From Lampris incognitus (lineage: Eukaryota > Chordata > Actinopteri > Lampriformes > Lampridae): a stretch of DNA of 64,000 nt. The stretch covers positions 53,591,698-53,655,697 of the forward strand of contig NC_079215.1 in assembly GCF_029633865.1 (NCBI RefSeq), written 5' to 3'. Of the stretch, positions 1 to 13,700 are shown piece after piece (position 1 is the first letter of the stretch; each line of letters begins with the position of its first letter). A program made the position numbers and the translations under genes. The notes under the pieces were generated by a model. The model was not told where the DNA came from, searched no databases, and worked only from the letters and a program-made list of their open reading frames with translations.

Positions 1-274
1 CTTCTTATCCCCTGACAGTGAGGAGTTTCACCAGGGGGACGTAGCACGTGGGAGGATCACGCTATTCCCCCCAGTTCCCCCCCCCCCGCCGAACAGGCGC
101 CCCGACCGACCAGAGGAGGCGCTACTGCAGCAACCAGAACACATACCCACATCCGGCTTCCCACCCGCAGACACAGCCAATGGGGTCCGTAGGGACGCCC
201 AACCAAGCCGGGAGCAACACGGGGATTCGACCTGGGATCCCCGTGTTGCTACGCTACCCGGACGCCCTCGCTAT
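1..274 (-). mobile_element. SINE-A copy, cut by window start
   Basis: The reverse complement reads from the tRNA-like head (with box-B-like GGTTCGAATCC relatives) through GACACAATTGG-type sequence to GTGAAACTCC and TCACTGTCAGG. Its 3' tail lies outside the window. It gives spurious ORFs that recur at every SINE-A copy. Confidence 0.75.
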
Positions 275-1424
275 TACAAACCCTGACCGGCGCGTCACTA
301 CTGTACCACCATGTAAATGAGACTTATACACCGAAGCGACTGATATATATGTTTTTTAACTCGCAACAACACATTTTTGGCTGAGTGCGACTTGTACTCT
401 GGCCCGTATTCAGGGTCACATCCAGATGACATGTTGCGGACAGCACCACATCTTTGCCAAAAAAAAGGTCCACATATAATTTGGCATATTTGGGCCATAT
501 TTGCTGTTATACGTGTAGGCCGCTTCAGGCTCACATCCATTTTGTCAGGGCCAGAAGAAGGCCGTCAGTGCCGCATCATTGCCTGAAGTGGCCCACATCC
601 GGATGCTGTCTGGGTTGTTGCTCGCCACTAATGAGGCCACCGTGGCTGAGTATTTGTCCAGCTCCAAGGTATAGTGAACGTTAATGTAAACACAACTGAT
701 GTAGTCCATTTTTGCCCTTAAATCTTGCGGATGTAAGACTAGGTGAAAGGTTGGTGAAGGATTTTTTGTTTTTTTAACCGTATGATATTGAAATAAAAAG
801 ATGTTTCTGGATGGCAGGATGTGAAAGAGCTCAGCAAAAATTGCTGGTAGACACATTTGAGACACAAATGCACACGGTTACCCCACAACCTTATAGTACA
901 TCTCACTCATGCACATACACACTCTGCGTCTCGCTAATTTCCCTCGTTTGTCTGTCCGTCCCTCAGTCTCGTTGTTTTTTTTTCTTTTTTCCTTGGCCAA
1001 CAAATTAGGTTTCTCACTCACATCGTGCCGCGCACATTGTTATCGCCACAATGAGTCCCCCCCCCCCGCCCGCGGTTGCCATGGCAACTATGGAATAGCT
1101 GCTCTATCCATTTGATCTGGCCACACTTATTTCCCTCTTCTTCGCTTCTCTCTTTTTTTTTACCCCTCTGTTCTTTTTTTCCATCCTCTTTCTCTGCCAG
1201 ACGTCGGTTTTCTCTTTCATTGCTGTATTGTTTTCAGTCTCTCTGTCTCTCTTTCTTTATGCCCCTCTGCTCTCTCTCTCGCCCTCTCTCTCGCCCTCTC
1301 TCGCTCTCCCTAAGTGGATTATTATTAAAGTATAATCTGGGGTAATTATATACTAGAGGTGGCTTTATCTTGGCGTGACTGGCTGCCGCTCCCTATGATT
1401 CACTTGTGCACGCACATACACACG

Positions 1425-1489
<65 letters not shown>

Positions 1490-2045
1490 AGGATTACTAA
1501 AATCTGTGTGAAAGCCATGCAACAGACCGACTTGATCATTTTTCTCCCATTTGCGTGAATTAAACCAACTATTTTTCTGTCAGTGCTGAGGGCTTGTGTG
1601 TGTTTGTGTGAGTGTGTGTGTGTGTCTGTGTGTGCGTGTGTGTGTGTGTCTGCATGCTTGCCCTGCATTCTCCCCGCCCTGTTCTTTGCCTGCTGCGTCC
1701 CTCTCCCCATTATCTTCCTGCTTGTTGTTTCCTCCTCTCCTCCTTCACACCAGTACCTATGACCCCCCCCCCTTCTCAACCTGCCTCTGCACCTAACTAA
1801 CGCCTCCTCATCTTCACCTCCACCGAGCCATTTCTCCCTCTTCTTTGTCTCCTCACATCCACTTCTTTACCATTTTTCTCACTCTGTTCTCTCGCTCACG
1901 TTCCCTTCCTCCATTCCCCTCCTCTTCATCCTCAAAAACAAAATGCTGGTGTGAGATTTTTTTTTTAATTAAAATACAAATAATTTGTAATTTATGTCGT
2001 TTTATTTATGCAACGTTTATTTATGATCTGTATTATGTAATTTAA
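275..2045. other. klhl5 intron, no gene seen; CT-rich and (CA)n sequence
   Basis: This stretch has no exon with splice sites and kelch-family similarity. It holds a pyrimidine-rich zone at about 1130-1310, a (CA)n run at 1427-1488, TG-rich sequence at 1597-1650 and CT-rich sequence to 1930. Confidence 0.5.
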
Positions 2046-2395
2046 TGGGCGGCACGGTGGCGCAGTGGTTAGCATGGCCGCCTCACGGCAAGAAGGTCCA
2101 GGGTTCGAACCCCGGGGGTTGTCCAACCTTGGGGGTCGTCCCGGGTCGTCCTCTGTGTGGCGTTTGCATGTTCTCACAGTGTCTGTGCGGTGCTCCGGTT
2201 TCCTCCCACAGTCCAAGGACATGTAGGTGAGATGAGTCGGCCATACTAAATTGTCCCTAGGTGTGAATGTGTCGGCCCTGTGATGGACTGGCGGCCTGTC
2301 CAGGGTGCCTCCCGCCTGCTGCCTGATGACTGCTGGGATAGGCTCTAGCATCCCGCGACCCCAGTTGGGATAAGCGGCTTGGATAATGGATGGAA
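2046..2395 (+). mobile_element. SINE-B copy, near full length
   Basis: The copy begins GGCGGCACGGTGGCGCAGTG with box-B-like GGTTCGAACCC, continues through GTTTGCATGTTCTC and TCCTCCCACAGTCCAAGGAC, and ends TAATGGATGGA. It sits about 100 bp upstream of klhl5 exon a. Confidence 0.75.
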
Positions 2396-2493
2396 TGAAT
2401 AATGGATGGATGTTTGTCTCTCTCTCCCCCCCCGCCCTCACTTGCTCTCTCTCTTTCTCCGTCTCTGTGTTCAACCCTTCGCCCATCTGTCAG

Positions 2494-2706
2494 GAGCACT
2501 TCATTGATGTGATAGGAGGCCAGGAGTTCCTGCTGCTCCCTGTGGAGGAGATGGAGAAACTCTTGACCTCTGATGATATCAACATTCCCGAGGAGGAGAC
2601 TGTGGTAACGGCGTTGCTGACGTGGGTGGCTCACGACGCCCCCGCCCGGCAGGCTCTGCTTCCCTCGCTGCTGGCCCATATCCGGTTGCCTCTGCTGCAG
2701 CCACAG
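2494..2706 (+). CDS. klhl5: klhl5 exon a: BACK domain
   Basis: This exon is 213 nt, phase 0 at both ends, with acceptor ..TGTCAG and donor GTGAGA. It encodes [16 protein letters not shown]..., the BACK-domain helix block with the typical [16 protein letters not shown] segment, ending [17 protein letters not shown]. The preceding exon, expected to end in ..YTM, is not present in the 2.5 kb upstream. Confidence 0.92.
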
Positions 2707-2756
2707 GTGAGATCAACCTGTGATAAGAGGGGCCCTTCTCTTCTGTACTCACTCTA

Positions 2757-2794
<38 letters not shown>

Positions 2795-2842
2795 ATATAT
2801 GTGTGTTTGTGTGCACTGGTATATGTGTGAATGGGCACATAC

Positions 2843-2925
<83 letters not shown>

Positions 2926-5900
2926 AGTCTCTCCTCACTCCTTCTAGTGCCTGGTGCAACTCTCTGATAATGCCCAACAGTTAATATACTAGGCAGAGAG
3001 TATGTTAATGGCCAGAGCTATGGGTCCACACACATGCACCATTTCACAGTATTGAATTATTTCCCTTTTTCCTGCAGTTATCTGTTCTCTTCGTCAGTCG
3101 GTTCTTTCCTCTTTATCTCAGAAAAGTGCACGAAAGCGTACTCTCTCCGCTTTACTCTCTCGCTCTCGCGCTCTCGTTATAACTTTCCATTTCCTTTCTC
3201 TTCATCTGTTACTCCTCAACCCTGCACCAGCGCAGCACGCCAAGTCCGTGCTTGTCCATTATTAACCTTTACATCTGCAGTATGAGTCTGGCCGGGTCCG
3301 TCTGTGACATGCAACCGGGAACAAAACGGGAGAGCTAACTGGAGAGAGGGAGCGTGAGGAAAGGGAAGAGCCGCGGCACGAAAGAGGAGCGGGTCGAATC
3401 GAACCCTAAACAACCGATGACATGCCATCATGCCCCCGCCCCCCCACTACCCGCACTGGAAAAATAGATTAAGCGTTTAACGGCCTCACGAGCCATAAAC
3501 GCGGACAAGACGAGGAATACGACTCAAGCAGACATGCAGTCGATAGTCATCAGCCAATTAGTGAATTTTCTATCGGGGCTGCTACACCGGCTATTTATCA
3601 GGAAGACCCCAATTTACTTGAATAATGCTTCATCCAACCCCCTCTTTGCCTACTTACACTCACACACGCGCACACATACACACTCATATATACGTACACA
3701 CACACACACACACACAACTTGCACACACCGAGTCTGGTCTGAATCATCTCGGCAGAGAGTCTGAGCCACGGTTCAGGCAGAGAGCACCAAGCAGATTTAC
3801 AGGGCGGGAAAGGTGGTGGTGTGGGTGGGGTGGGGTGGGGGGGGTTAGTCGACATTAAAAGTCAACATGAGGTGGGTAAGCAGCGTATGTCGGAGAGCAA
3901 ATGAGAGGAGGAGGGCGGGAACGGATGAGAAAATGGAGCGGGGAGTACGTGCGCATGAGCGATAGAGAGGGCGAGCCGGCGTTCATGGTTAAGGGACGGA
4001 ATGTCTCCGCTGACTGGCTTTGAGGCGGGACAGAGAGGCGAGCTGAGCTTTCTCTCCCCCCCCCCCCTCCCCAAACACCCCCTCCCCTTGGGGGGAGGTC
4101 AGGGAAAAGGAGGAGGGGGATGGAGGCTCATAGGATTCCACATTATTCCCTCCAGTGCACTCCATCCCTCACATCACGCTGGGAGAGGACAAACTGTTTC
4201 CTCTCTCTCTCTCTCTCTCTCGCTTCCTCTCTCTCCTCCCCTTTCTCTCTCTCTCTCTCTCTGGCTAGCTCTCTCTTTCGCTGTACCCTGCATGTGCACA
4301 GGGGCGCCGGAATGGGGGGGGTCAGGAATCCCCGTATCCCCGCTAACGCAACACGTACGGTAAAAAGTTGCTACCCGGGCAGCAGAAAGAGCGGAGTTTC
4401 AGAACTGGATACAATGTATCACTTCAGCAATCAGGCTCAACACAGAACACTACACTGAGACTGCCGAACTGCAACAAAGTAAAAAGATGTTGCGTCAGCA
4501 CAAAAGTGAACATGAGCACGCACCCACCCCCCCCACACACACACACACACATATATCGAACACGATAATGAATTGGACTAAATTTAATTCAGTCCCCGTA
4601 ATTTGTCCTTGTGCAGATATATGGGGGATGCTGAGCCCATTAAAGAGAGCAGTGGCTCATCCCGGCGAAGAAACCCTTCATCCATTTTCCAGTGCGGGCT
4701 GTTCACCACGTGGCCGAGAAAACCCGTATGTCAGTTTTGGCGGTAAAAGTTGTCCCATGAAAAATAATCCTATTTTGCTGCGAAGATGCCCTGCCGCTTT
4801 CCCTCCACGCCGGGCTCAATCTGTCTTTTTTGGGCGGAGGAAGGAAGAAGAAGGGAGGAAGGCAGAGAACGAAACGGGACGATATAGCAAACGTTCGAGG
4901 CTGTCGGGCGCCTTCGATCGCATCTTCTCTATTAAATGTCCCCCCCTGTGAGTGATTCATTGCGACTATTTTCTGTCGCCGCCGACTTCCCTTTACCGCA
5001 TGCACGCCCGCACACACACACACACGCGTGCACGCACATGCTGAGATCTTTAAATAAATCTTGTGAAGATTCAATTTCCTCTGGCCTGTCCACTAGTTTC
5101 CATCTATGACACATACACACACACACACACACACACATACACAACTATCTAAATGTAAATCTTGCATCTCTTGCCTTGGGGTAAAACTTATTTCCTCCGG
5201 TCCTGCATCTCTTACAATCAGTGTTTCCTTGAGGACATATTTTAAAAACGGGGTGATAGAGGGAAGTACCTCGTGCTGCAAGCCACATCTAAATGTGTGT
5301 GTGTGTGTGTGTGTGTGTTTGTATGTGTGTGAGCTTGTGAGCTTGTGTGTGTGTGTGTGTGTGTGAGCTTGTGTGCATGCGTGTGTGTGTGTGTGCGCGC
5401 GTGTGAAATTGTGTGCGTGTGAGCTTGTGTGTGTGTGTGTGTTTGTATGTGTGTGAGCTTGTGAGCTTGTGTGTGTGCGTGTGATCTTGTGTGTGTGTGT
5501 GTGTGTTTATGAGGAGAGAGAGAGCGAGAGAGAGAGACTGTGTGCAGATGAGGTTAGCTGGCATGGTCTTGAAAGCTGATGAGATGTTGAAGACAGATTA
5601 GTCCTCTCGTGTCTCCGATAGTGTGTGTGTGTGTGTGTGTGTGTGCACGCATGTGTGTGTGTGCGTCCTCCTATTTGTGTGGGCAGCTCTAATGGCTCTT
5701 GCTCTGATCTAATCTCTCAATCAATGAGTGAACAGCTTTCTCTAGACCCTTATATCCCTGATGGCACTCACTGATAATGCTCCAGCCACACCATTACAAA
5801 CTGGAGCTGCCAGATCGTGGCAATAAGGATCATACCGGCGATGGTGATAAATTCACGTTTAATGATCACCGTCATCAATCTTGGTTTTGGGAAACCAAAT

Positions 5901-8900
5901 TTCCTTATTGCACATTTGCAATTTGCAGCTTTGTGAATTACCATAACATTTGGCCAAGCCATTCCTTTTCACATCACTCCCATTTCCATCCATCCATCCC
6001 ATCCATTATCTGAACCGCTTATCCTGCTCTCAGCATCGCGGGGTCCCGTTTCCACCTTCGCTCAAAAATGCATATGGACTTTTCTATTTCCCTCTCAATT
6101 GCTGATGCTTGGTTACATGGGTTTGAAACTTTATGTATGCTCTTGTGTGTGTGTGTGTGTAGTTTTTGGTGGATCTGGAGTCCAACTATCTGCTGAGGGA
6201 CAGCGTGGAGTGCCAGCGGCTTCTAATGGAGGGGATGAAATACCACCTGCTGCCCCAGCGCCGGCCCCTGCTGCAGAGTCCACGCACCCGGCCCCGTAAA
6301 GCGACTGTCGGCGCCCTGTTTGCCGTGGGGGGCATGGATGGCACCAAAGGTTGGACAGTCGATTAAGTCATACCCCTACACACACACACACACGCACACA
6401 CAGATCGTAAGAGGTAGAGGTGATGAAGGCGTATGAGTTTAAATACTTGGGGTCAACTGTCCAATGTAACGGGGAGTGCAGAAGAGAGGTGAAGAAGAGA
6501 GTGCAGGCAGGGTGGAGTGGGTGGAGAAGAGTGTCAGGAGTGATTTGCGACAGAAAGGTACCAGCAAGAGTTAAAGGGAAGGTTTACAAGATGGTTGTGA
6601 GACCAGCTATGTTGTACGGTTTGGAGACAGTGGCATTGATGAAAAGACAGGAGGTGGAGCTGGAGGTGGCAGAGGTGAAGATGCTAAGATTTTCACTGGG
6701 GGTGATGAAGAAGGACAGGATTAGGAACGATTATGTTAGAGGGACAGCTCAGATTGGACGGTTTGGAGACAAAGCAAGAGAGGCAAGATTGAGATGGCTT
6801 GGACATGTGTGGAGGAGAGACGCTGGGTATATTGGGAGAAGGGTGCTGATAACAGGGTTCCCACATGTCCTGGAAAACCTGGAAAATAGCTGACCAATTT
6901 TCCAGTCATGCAAAACACATGGAAAATATATTGGGAGAAGGATGCTGACTACAGGGTTCCCACATGTCCTGGAAAACCTGGAAAATAGCTGACCAATTTT
7001 CCAGTCATGGAAAACACATGGAAAAAAAACGAAAACTAAAATGTCCTGGAAAATCTTGTGTTGTCCTGGAAAATTATTTCAACATTCTTCTTATTTTCCT
7101 TTAGCTTAGAATTAACTACTAGGCAATCTATCGGAGTGCCCCGAAACGAATATTTCCCATATTTCTCACCTGCGTTATTCTGGGATCGATTTGTCATAAT
7201 TTCTAAGCATGTAAGAGCTGATTTCATAGATAAGAAGTTATAGCCTAGGACTGCACGTCTTTCCAATCAGACTTCCACAGAGGGGAACATAGTGTATGGC
7301 ATGACCCCTGTCTGTCATCCCAGCTAGATCATCGCTGACAGTGTCCTGGAAAAGTCCTGGAAAATGATCTCTAGAAAAGAGTGGGAACCCTGCGAATATG
7401 GAGCTGCCAGGGAAGAGGAAAAGAGGAAGGCCAAAGAGGAGGTTTATGGATGTGGTGAGGGAGGACATGCAGGTGGCTGGTGTGACAGAGGAAGGTGCAG
7501 AGGACAGGGAAGAGATGGAAACGGATGATCCGCTGTGGCGCCTCCTAACGGGAGCAGCAGAAAATACTAGTAGTAGTAGTGTTCATTTAAATCTTAAGGA
7601 TTGCAAGTAAGAATTAAGATGAGTTCAGGAGATTTTTTTTTAATTCTCATCATAAACTAGCCTGGGAACCAGACAAATCTGTGAGCTCATGTTTTACATC
7701 CGCTCTGGCGTATATAATCTGGCCACCCTCCCATTCAGACAGGTTTCCAGCCGACGTGGCCCGGGTTGGGCCTATCACAACCCTTTATCTAATATTCATT
7801 CGTTTGTGATATTGGGCTACACAAATAACATTGATTTCATAGAGGGCGGGTTTGATACGATGACGTACAGCCTTATTTTTCTCCCACCCGCATTCCGGGA
7901 ACTCTGCCTCTGATTGGCCAGTACTTGTTGGTTATGTTGGTTGGGATGGGATTAGGGATAGGGTTAGCCAAGCAGAGGCAGAGTAGGGGCGGGGCTTCCC
8001 AGAATGCAGGTGGGGGGGAAATAACGCCTACGTACAGAGGAGCGCCATTGGCGCCATTAGAGTCTGTTGAATCCACTGTCACAAAGGCATTAAACGAACT
8101 GGGCGATATAGTTTCTCTAGAAGACGGTGGCGTGGCGGTCTATTCCGTTGCCTACCAACACAGGGATCGCCGGTTCGAATCCCCGTGTTACCTCCAGCTT
8201 GGTCGGGCGTCCCTACAGACACAATTGGCCGTGTTGCGGGTGGACGGGTGTGGGTACTGAGTCTGGTAGACCTGTGTCCTGTGCTTATGTGTCAGGTCGG
8301 GCAGCACTAGCTCTCCTCTGGTCAGTCGGGGAACCTGTTCAGGGGGGGAGAGGGAACTGGGGGGGAATAGCGTGAACCTCCCGCGTGCTACGTCCCCCTG
8401 GTGAAACTCCTCACTGTCAGGTGAAAAGAAGCGGCTGGTGACTCCACATGTATGGGAGGAGGCATGCGGTAGTCTGCAGCCCTCCCCGGATCGGCAGAGG
8501 GGGTGGAGCAGCGACCGGGACGGCTCGGAAGAGTGGGGGTAATTGGTCGGGTACAGTTGGGGAGAAAAAGGGGGGGAAAAGGAAAGAATAACAAACAACT
8601 GCCCTTAAAGCTTTTGTTGATAAGAAAGATGTGCTCGCCATACTTCTGACAGGATGTGGTAAAAGGTTATGCACCGCTACGTCACACGTTTCACTGCTCT
8701 GATTGGTTGTGGGCCTATCCAAGTGCACCCAGAGCCATTTTGGTCTGCGCCTGTTGATAACACCCCTCGGAAATCAAAAGCGAACGGAGAGGAGCCCAGG
8801 CTAATTAGCATTTGTGAATTCATCTGGGTCCCAGGCTAATCACAAGCTTAAATTATCACAGAAAAACTGAAGTGAAATTCTTCTGCTTGGGAGCACAAAA

Positions 8901-10714
8901 ACACTCCACGACGCATTAAGCGGTGCCCCGTGATGAGAAGATGGTGAAAGTGGGTTTTCAATTGCTTAAATGGCTGATTTACATACCAGTTGTAACACAT
9001 CATATCCGACCTTCATCTTTCTCATACCGATGAAACTAAAACGTGTGTAGTGTGCTGTAGCTTCCTAAATAAAAAAAAATACATTCAAGGGAATTTTATT
9101 GCAGCATTTTTTTTGGACGAGTTGAGCAGGGCATTTGCTGACCTGATTACATATTAGCTCAACTTACAAATTTTTTAAAAATAATTTCAAGAAAAAAATG
9201 GTTTTCTTTTTCTTTCTCTTTATCTATAACATGCAGCGATGCTTTCAATACACATATGAATACAAATATTCAGACCAAAAACGGAAGCGATCTCGGGGGC
9301 AGTAATGAGCCTACGGTTATACCTGTTCTTTCTGTGCAACTTTTAATGCCATATTATACCGGCATTATATATGGATGCACAAAAATTTGATTTTGCTCTC
9401 ATTCATGTCCAGTCTTAAACACCGGTGGCCTCATGTAGCAATCATTACTATGGGTAAATTTGTGCGTACACATCCCATGAGATTTTTTTAGCCCTGAAGT
9501 TTGTCTCAGAGACCAGTGTAGAACCTGGGTAACCCCTGAATTTAGACGCCGGTTGGCTAACACTGATGTCTTTGCAGGCCTGGGTGACTGCTTGTTGCAA
9601 GAGGTAGACAATAGATGTTAGAAGGAAGGCATTACAAATAACCGTCATGCTTTGCTGCTGCCTGTCAGACAACTGGAGGGCTAAAAGATTCCATGGGTGT
9701 GTACGCACAAATTTGCCCATAGTAACGATTGATACATGAGGCCCCAGGTGTGGCATCCATCAGGGTCAGATTCGGAAAGAAATTCGTTGTGGTCCGGATG
9801 CAGTCCAGCCACAACAAGCACATAGGAAGCAAAGGTTGAAAGTAGTGATGTAAAGCACTTATATGATACAGCCACTAGAGACATAGAAATGTCATTCATA
9901 AACCAAGTGTAGATACACAGCACTCTGATCTGATCAAATTCATCTTGACCAAGTGTAACTATAGCAGAATGACCAAAAAAACGTGGGCATCCAGGTGGCG
10001 TGGCGGTCTATCCCCTGGCAAAACTCCTCACTGTCAGGTGAAAAGAAGTGCCTGGCGACTCCACATGTATGGGAGGAGGCATGTGGTAGTCTGCAGCCCT
10101 CCCCGGATCAGCAGGGGGGATGGAGCAGCGACCGGGACCGCTTGGAAAAGTGGGGTAATTGGCCAACTACAATTGGGAGAAAAAGGGGGGGGAAATAGGC
10201 TTTCGCAGGAGAATGAACATGGATTCATTTGAAATAGCAGATCTGAGCTTTATATATATATATAAATAAAATTTTCCTTCATCTATATAAAAACATAGAT
10301 GAAGGAAAAAAACTTTAATGCATTACAGTACAAGCTTGTTTTGTTCGTCATGCACTCATCAGCTGCTAATATGATATACATATATGTGCCATACACGTGA
10401 TATATATATATATATTATATGTGTGTGTGTTTGATTATTTTTGTATATATGCTGGTCCCAGGTGCTACCAGTATAGAGCAGTACTGTCTTCGCCGGAACA
10501 CGTGGAGGCAGGTGGCCACCATGAGTGGCCGGAGGCTTCAGTTCGGAGTGGCTGTTCTCGATGGACGTCTGTACGTGGTTGGTGGCCGGGATGGACTGAA
10601 AACTCTCAATACCGTGGAGTGTTACAACCCCCACAGCAAGACTTGGAGCGTTATGCCCCCCATGTCCACACATCGGCATGGCTTAGGTAGGCACCTTGTT
10701 TATATACATATATA

Positions 10715-10784
<70 letters not shown>

Positions 10785-13700
10785 TTTACATTTACACTTG
10801 AATTATCTTTGAATTGAATTGATCTGAATTGAACAGAATTGCTTTAAGCTGAGCTACATTGTCTCAATGCACAAACTAGTGCGTTGACACAATGGAAAAC
10901 CGAACATTATGCATGGCTTTCCATTATCCTCTCATGAACATCTGAGAAATAGCAGCACACATCAGTATAGCAACAACGACCGAGGCCACTCACCCTTTTT
11001 TTCACGGGCAATTTAATAAAGGAGTAGACCTTACTGGGCTGATCTAAGAGCAGGCAATGGTTTTAGTGTGAAAGAGACTACACACACACTCAAATACACA
11101 CACACACACGTACTCATGACATCACATCCGGAGTAGAGCTTGTGGGAGTAAGAGGTTGGATGTGGGCTAGATGACAACACTAGATAAAGCATGCGTGTGT
11201 GTGAGTGTGTCTTTTCATGGGGTGGGGGCGGAGGGGGGTAAACACACATCTGGAAACTCCAGATGTTCTCGTGGATAAGTCGCCTGAGTACTGCAGTGCC
11301 AACATACTGGCACCTCAGCACGTTTAATGATCTGGATCCTGGAACACACAAGCAGACACACTAGCGCGCCAAGGCCCTTTGTGAATTTTCATGGGCTCGC
11401 TCGTGCAGAAAACGTTTTGGGGGGCTGCCATGGTGTAACCAGTGTACGGGACCATGTGTTGCAGGTGTAGCAGTCTTAGAGGGGCCCATGTATGCAGTGG
11501 GAGGACACGATGGCTGGAGCTACCTGAGCACAGTGGAGCGGTGAGAGGATTCATACAGCCGATGTTGTGGTTTTGGTGCTGGCCTACATTTCATGGCCCA
11601 GGAAACCTGCAGATCTTTCAGTGGTTTGCAGCTCAAAGCCTAAATTTGCAGGTTTCTACTTACCTCCGTGGTCACTTTCTCACTACCGTTGTGCAGGTCT
11701 AAGGTCAAGTTAAAGTTAGCGCCGAACAATTTTAAAATGCATTATACTCCCGGCCCAGTCACATATCACGCCTAAAGACTGGATAGTGTCCTTTCAAGTC
11801 TTCAACTGATTTTTATTGGTTTGGAATATTCTCAAACTTAGATGGAGGGCTAAAAGGGAACCATAGCAAATTGTCAGCTACCCTAAACTGTCCAGATACC
11901 TGAAGAGAAGTAGTGAATGGAAATGCAGTGTTCCAAAAATACAAATTAACTGTAGTCAGTTGGCTCTAACTGTCAAAAAAGCCTACGCAATTTAAAGCAT
12001 TTTGTATGGGGGGCGTCCAGGTAGCGTGGCTTGGTCGGGCGTCCCTACAGACACAATTGGCCGTGTCTGCGGCTGGGCAGCCGGATCTTGGTATGTGTCC
12101 TGGTAGCTGCACTGGCGCCTCCTCTGGTCGGTCAGGGCGCCTGTTCGGGGGAGCTGGGGGGGAATAGCGTGATCCTCCCACGCGCTACATTCCCCTGGTG
12201 AAACTCCTCACTGTCAGGTGAAAAGAAGTGGCTGGCGACTCCACGTGTATCAGAGGAGGCATGCGGTAGTCTGCAGCCCTCCCCGGATCGGCAGAGGGGG
12301 GTGGAGCAGCGACCGGGACGGCTCAGAAGAGCGGGGTAGTTGGCCAAGTACAATTAGGGAGAAAAAGGAGGGGGAGCATTTTGTTTGATTAAAAGCAGTC
12401 TATTTAACAACGTTTCCGGGTGCATCTGCACTCACGAGGTTGATTTTGCTCTTAAGCATTTTTTTGTCGGCGTTTTATCCCGAGGAGTGACACAACAGTG
12501 AAGTGTGACAGGAAAGACGGGGTGCGGAGAGAGGAATGACATGTGACACAGTTCAGAAACCGTGTTCAAAAGGACGAGGTTGCCGACATGTCGGAAATCT
12601 GTCGCTTGACAAAAATAGAAGTCTCGAGTGGCTTCGTTACGACGCTTTGGTGGAAGGGGGCTGTGCAGTCACAGCGGTTATAACACACCATCCCACATAG
12701 CAACAATTAACACGTTCAAACCTGGCTAGCTAATTAAACTGCAAGACGCGAGGAAATCCTATAAGCGTGCAACATTTTAGCGTTGACAGCCCAAGTTTAA
12801 CTGACTTAAACTCTTCAAGCCGACTAGTTTCTCCCTGTTACTTGATATGTTTCATGCAGTTTGCTTATTTCTGAATAAAGGTGTGGCACATGGATCTGAC
12901 TCACTGAAATATTTCAGTCAGTCAGATCTCCCTAGCTGGGAAGAGCTCAAGTCAGGTCAAACATATACCTTAATCACAACCATAGCTGTTTAAGTTTCTA
13001 AGGTTTTTAAGTAAGGAAGGTTTAAGAGTTAAGGTTTCTAAGTTGACAAATAACAACCTGACACCTGTGTTTTATGCGATTATGAACAGCAATTATATTA
13101 TATTATATAATATATAATGTACTTTATTAATCCCTGTGGGGAAATTCATGCTCTGCATTTAACCCATCCTAGCTGTGTAGCTGGGAGCAGAGGGCAGCCG
13201 CCGTGCAGCACCCGGGGACCAACTCCAGTTCGTCTTGCCATGCCTCGGTCAGGGGCATGGACAGGAGCACTAACCCTAACATGCATGTCTTTTTGATGGC
13301 CGGCATAGTGGCCCGCGGGTTAGCGCTGTTGCCTCACAGCAAGAAGGTCCCGGGTTCGAAACCCAGGCCATCCCAGGTCCTTTCTGTGTGGAGTTTGCAT
13401 GTTCTCCCCGTGTCTTTGTGGGTTTGCTCCCGGCGCTCCGGTTTCCTCCCACCATCAAAAAGACATGCATGTTAGGGTTAATACTCCTGCCTGTGCCCCT
13501 GAGCAAGGCAATGGAAAGAAGAGCTGGGGTTGGTCCCCGGATGCTGCAGCTGCTCTCTGCTGCTGTACAATAGGATGGCTTACATGCAGAGAACACATCT
13601 CTTTACAACCTCCAGTGACAAAATAAAGTGGCTCTCTTCTTCTTCTTTTTCTTACTCTTCTCCCCATCTGGGTTTGCCACACCCAGATGGGATCCCCAGG

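Noticed and set aside
1393-1779. Long frames rich in C-V, H-T, L-S or R-E repeats (also at 2763, 5289, 19202-19962, 37594, 44695 and others)
   Set aside because: They are translations of (CA)n, (TG)n and (CT)n microsatellites on either strand, with no domain, start context or splice support.
1-2493. Search for the missing BTB and early BACK exons of klhl5
   Set aside because: No frame here gives BTB-kelch sequence with splice sites, so those exons must lie upstream of the window.
8127-8375. Recurrent ORFs with peptides like [19 protein letters not shown] or RHNWPCLQVGSRMWVCVLVA
   Set aside because: They recur at each SINE-A copy on both strands and are read-through of the repeat, not a gene family.
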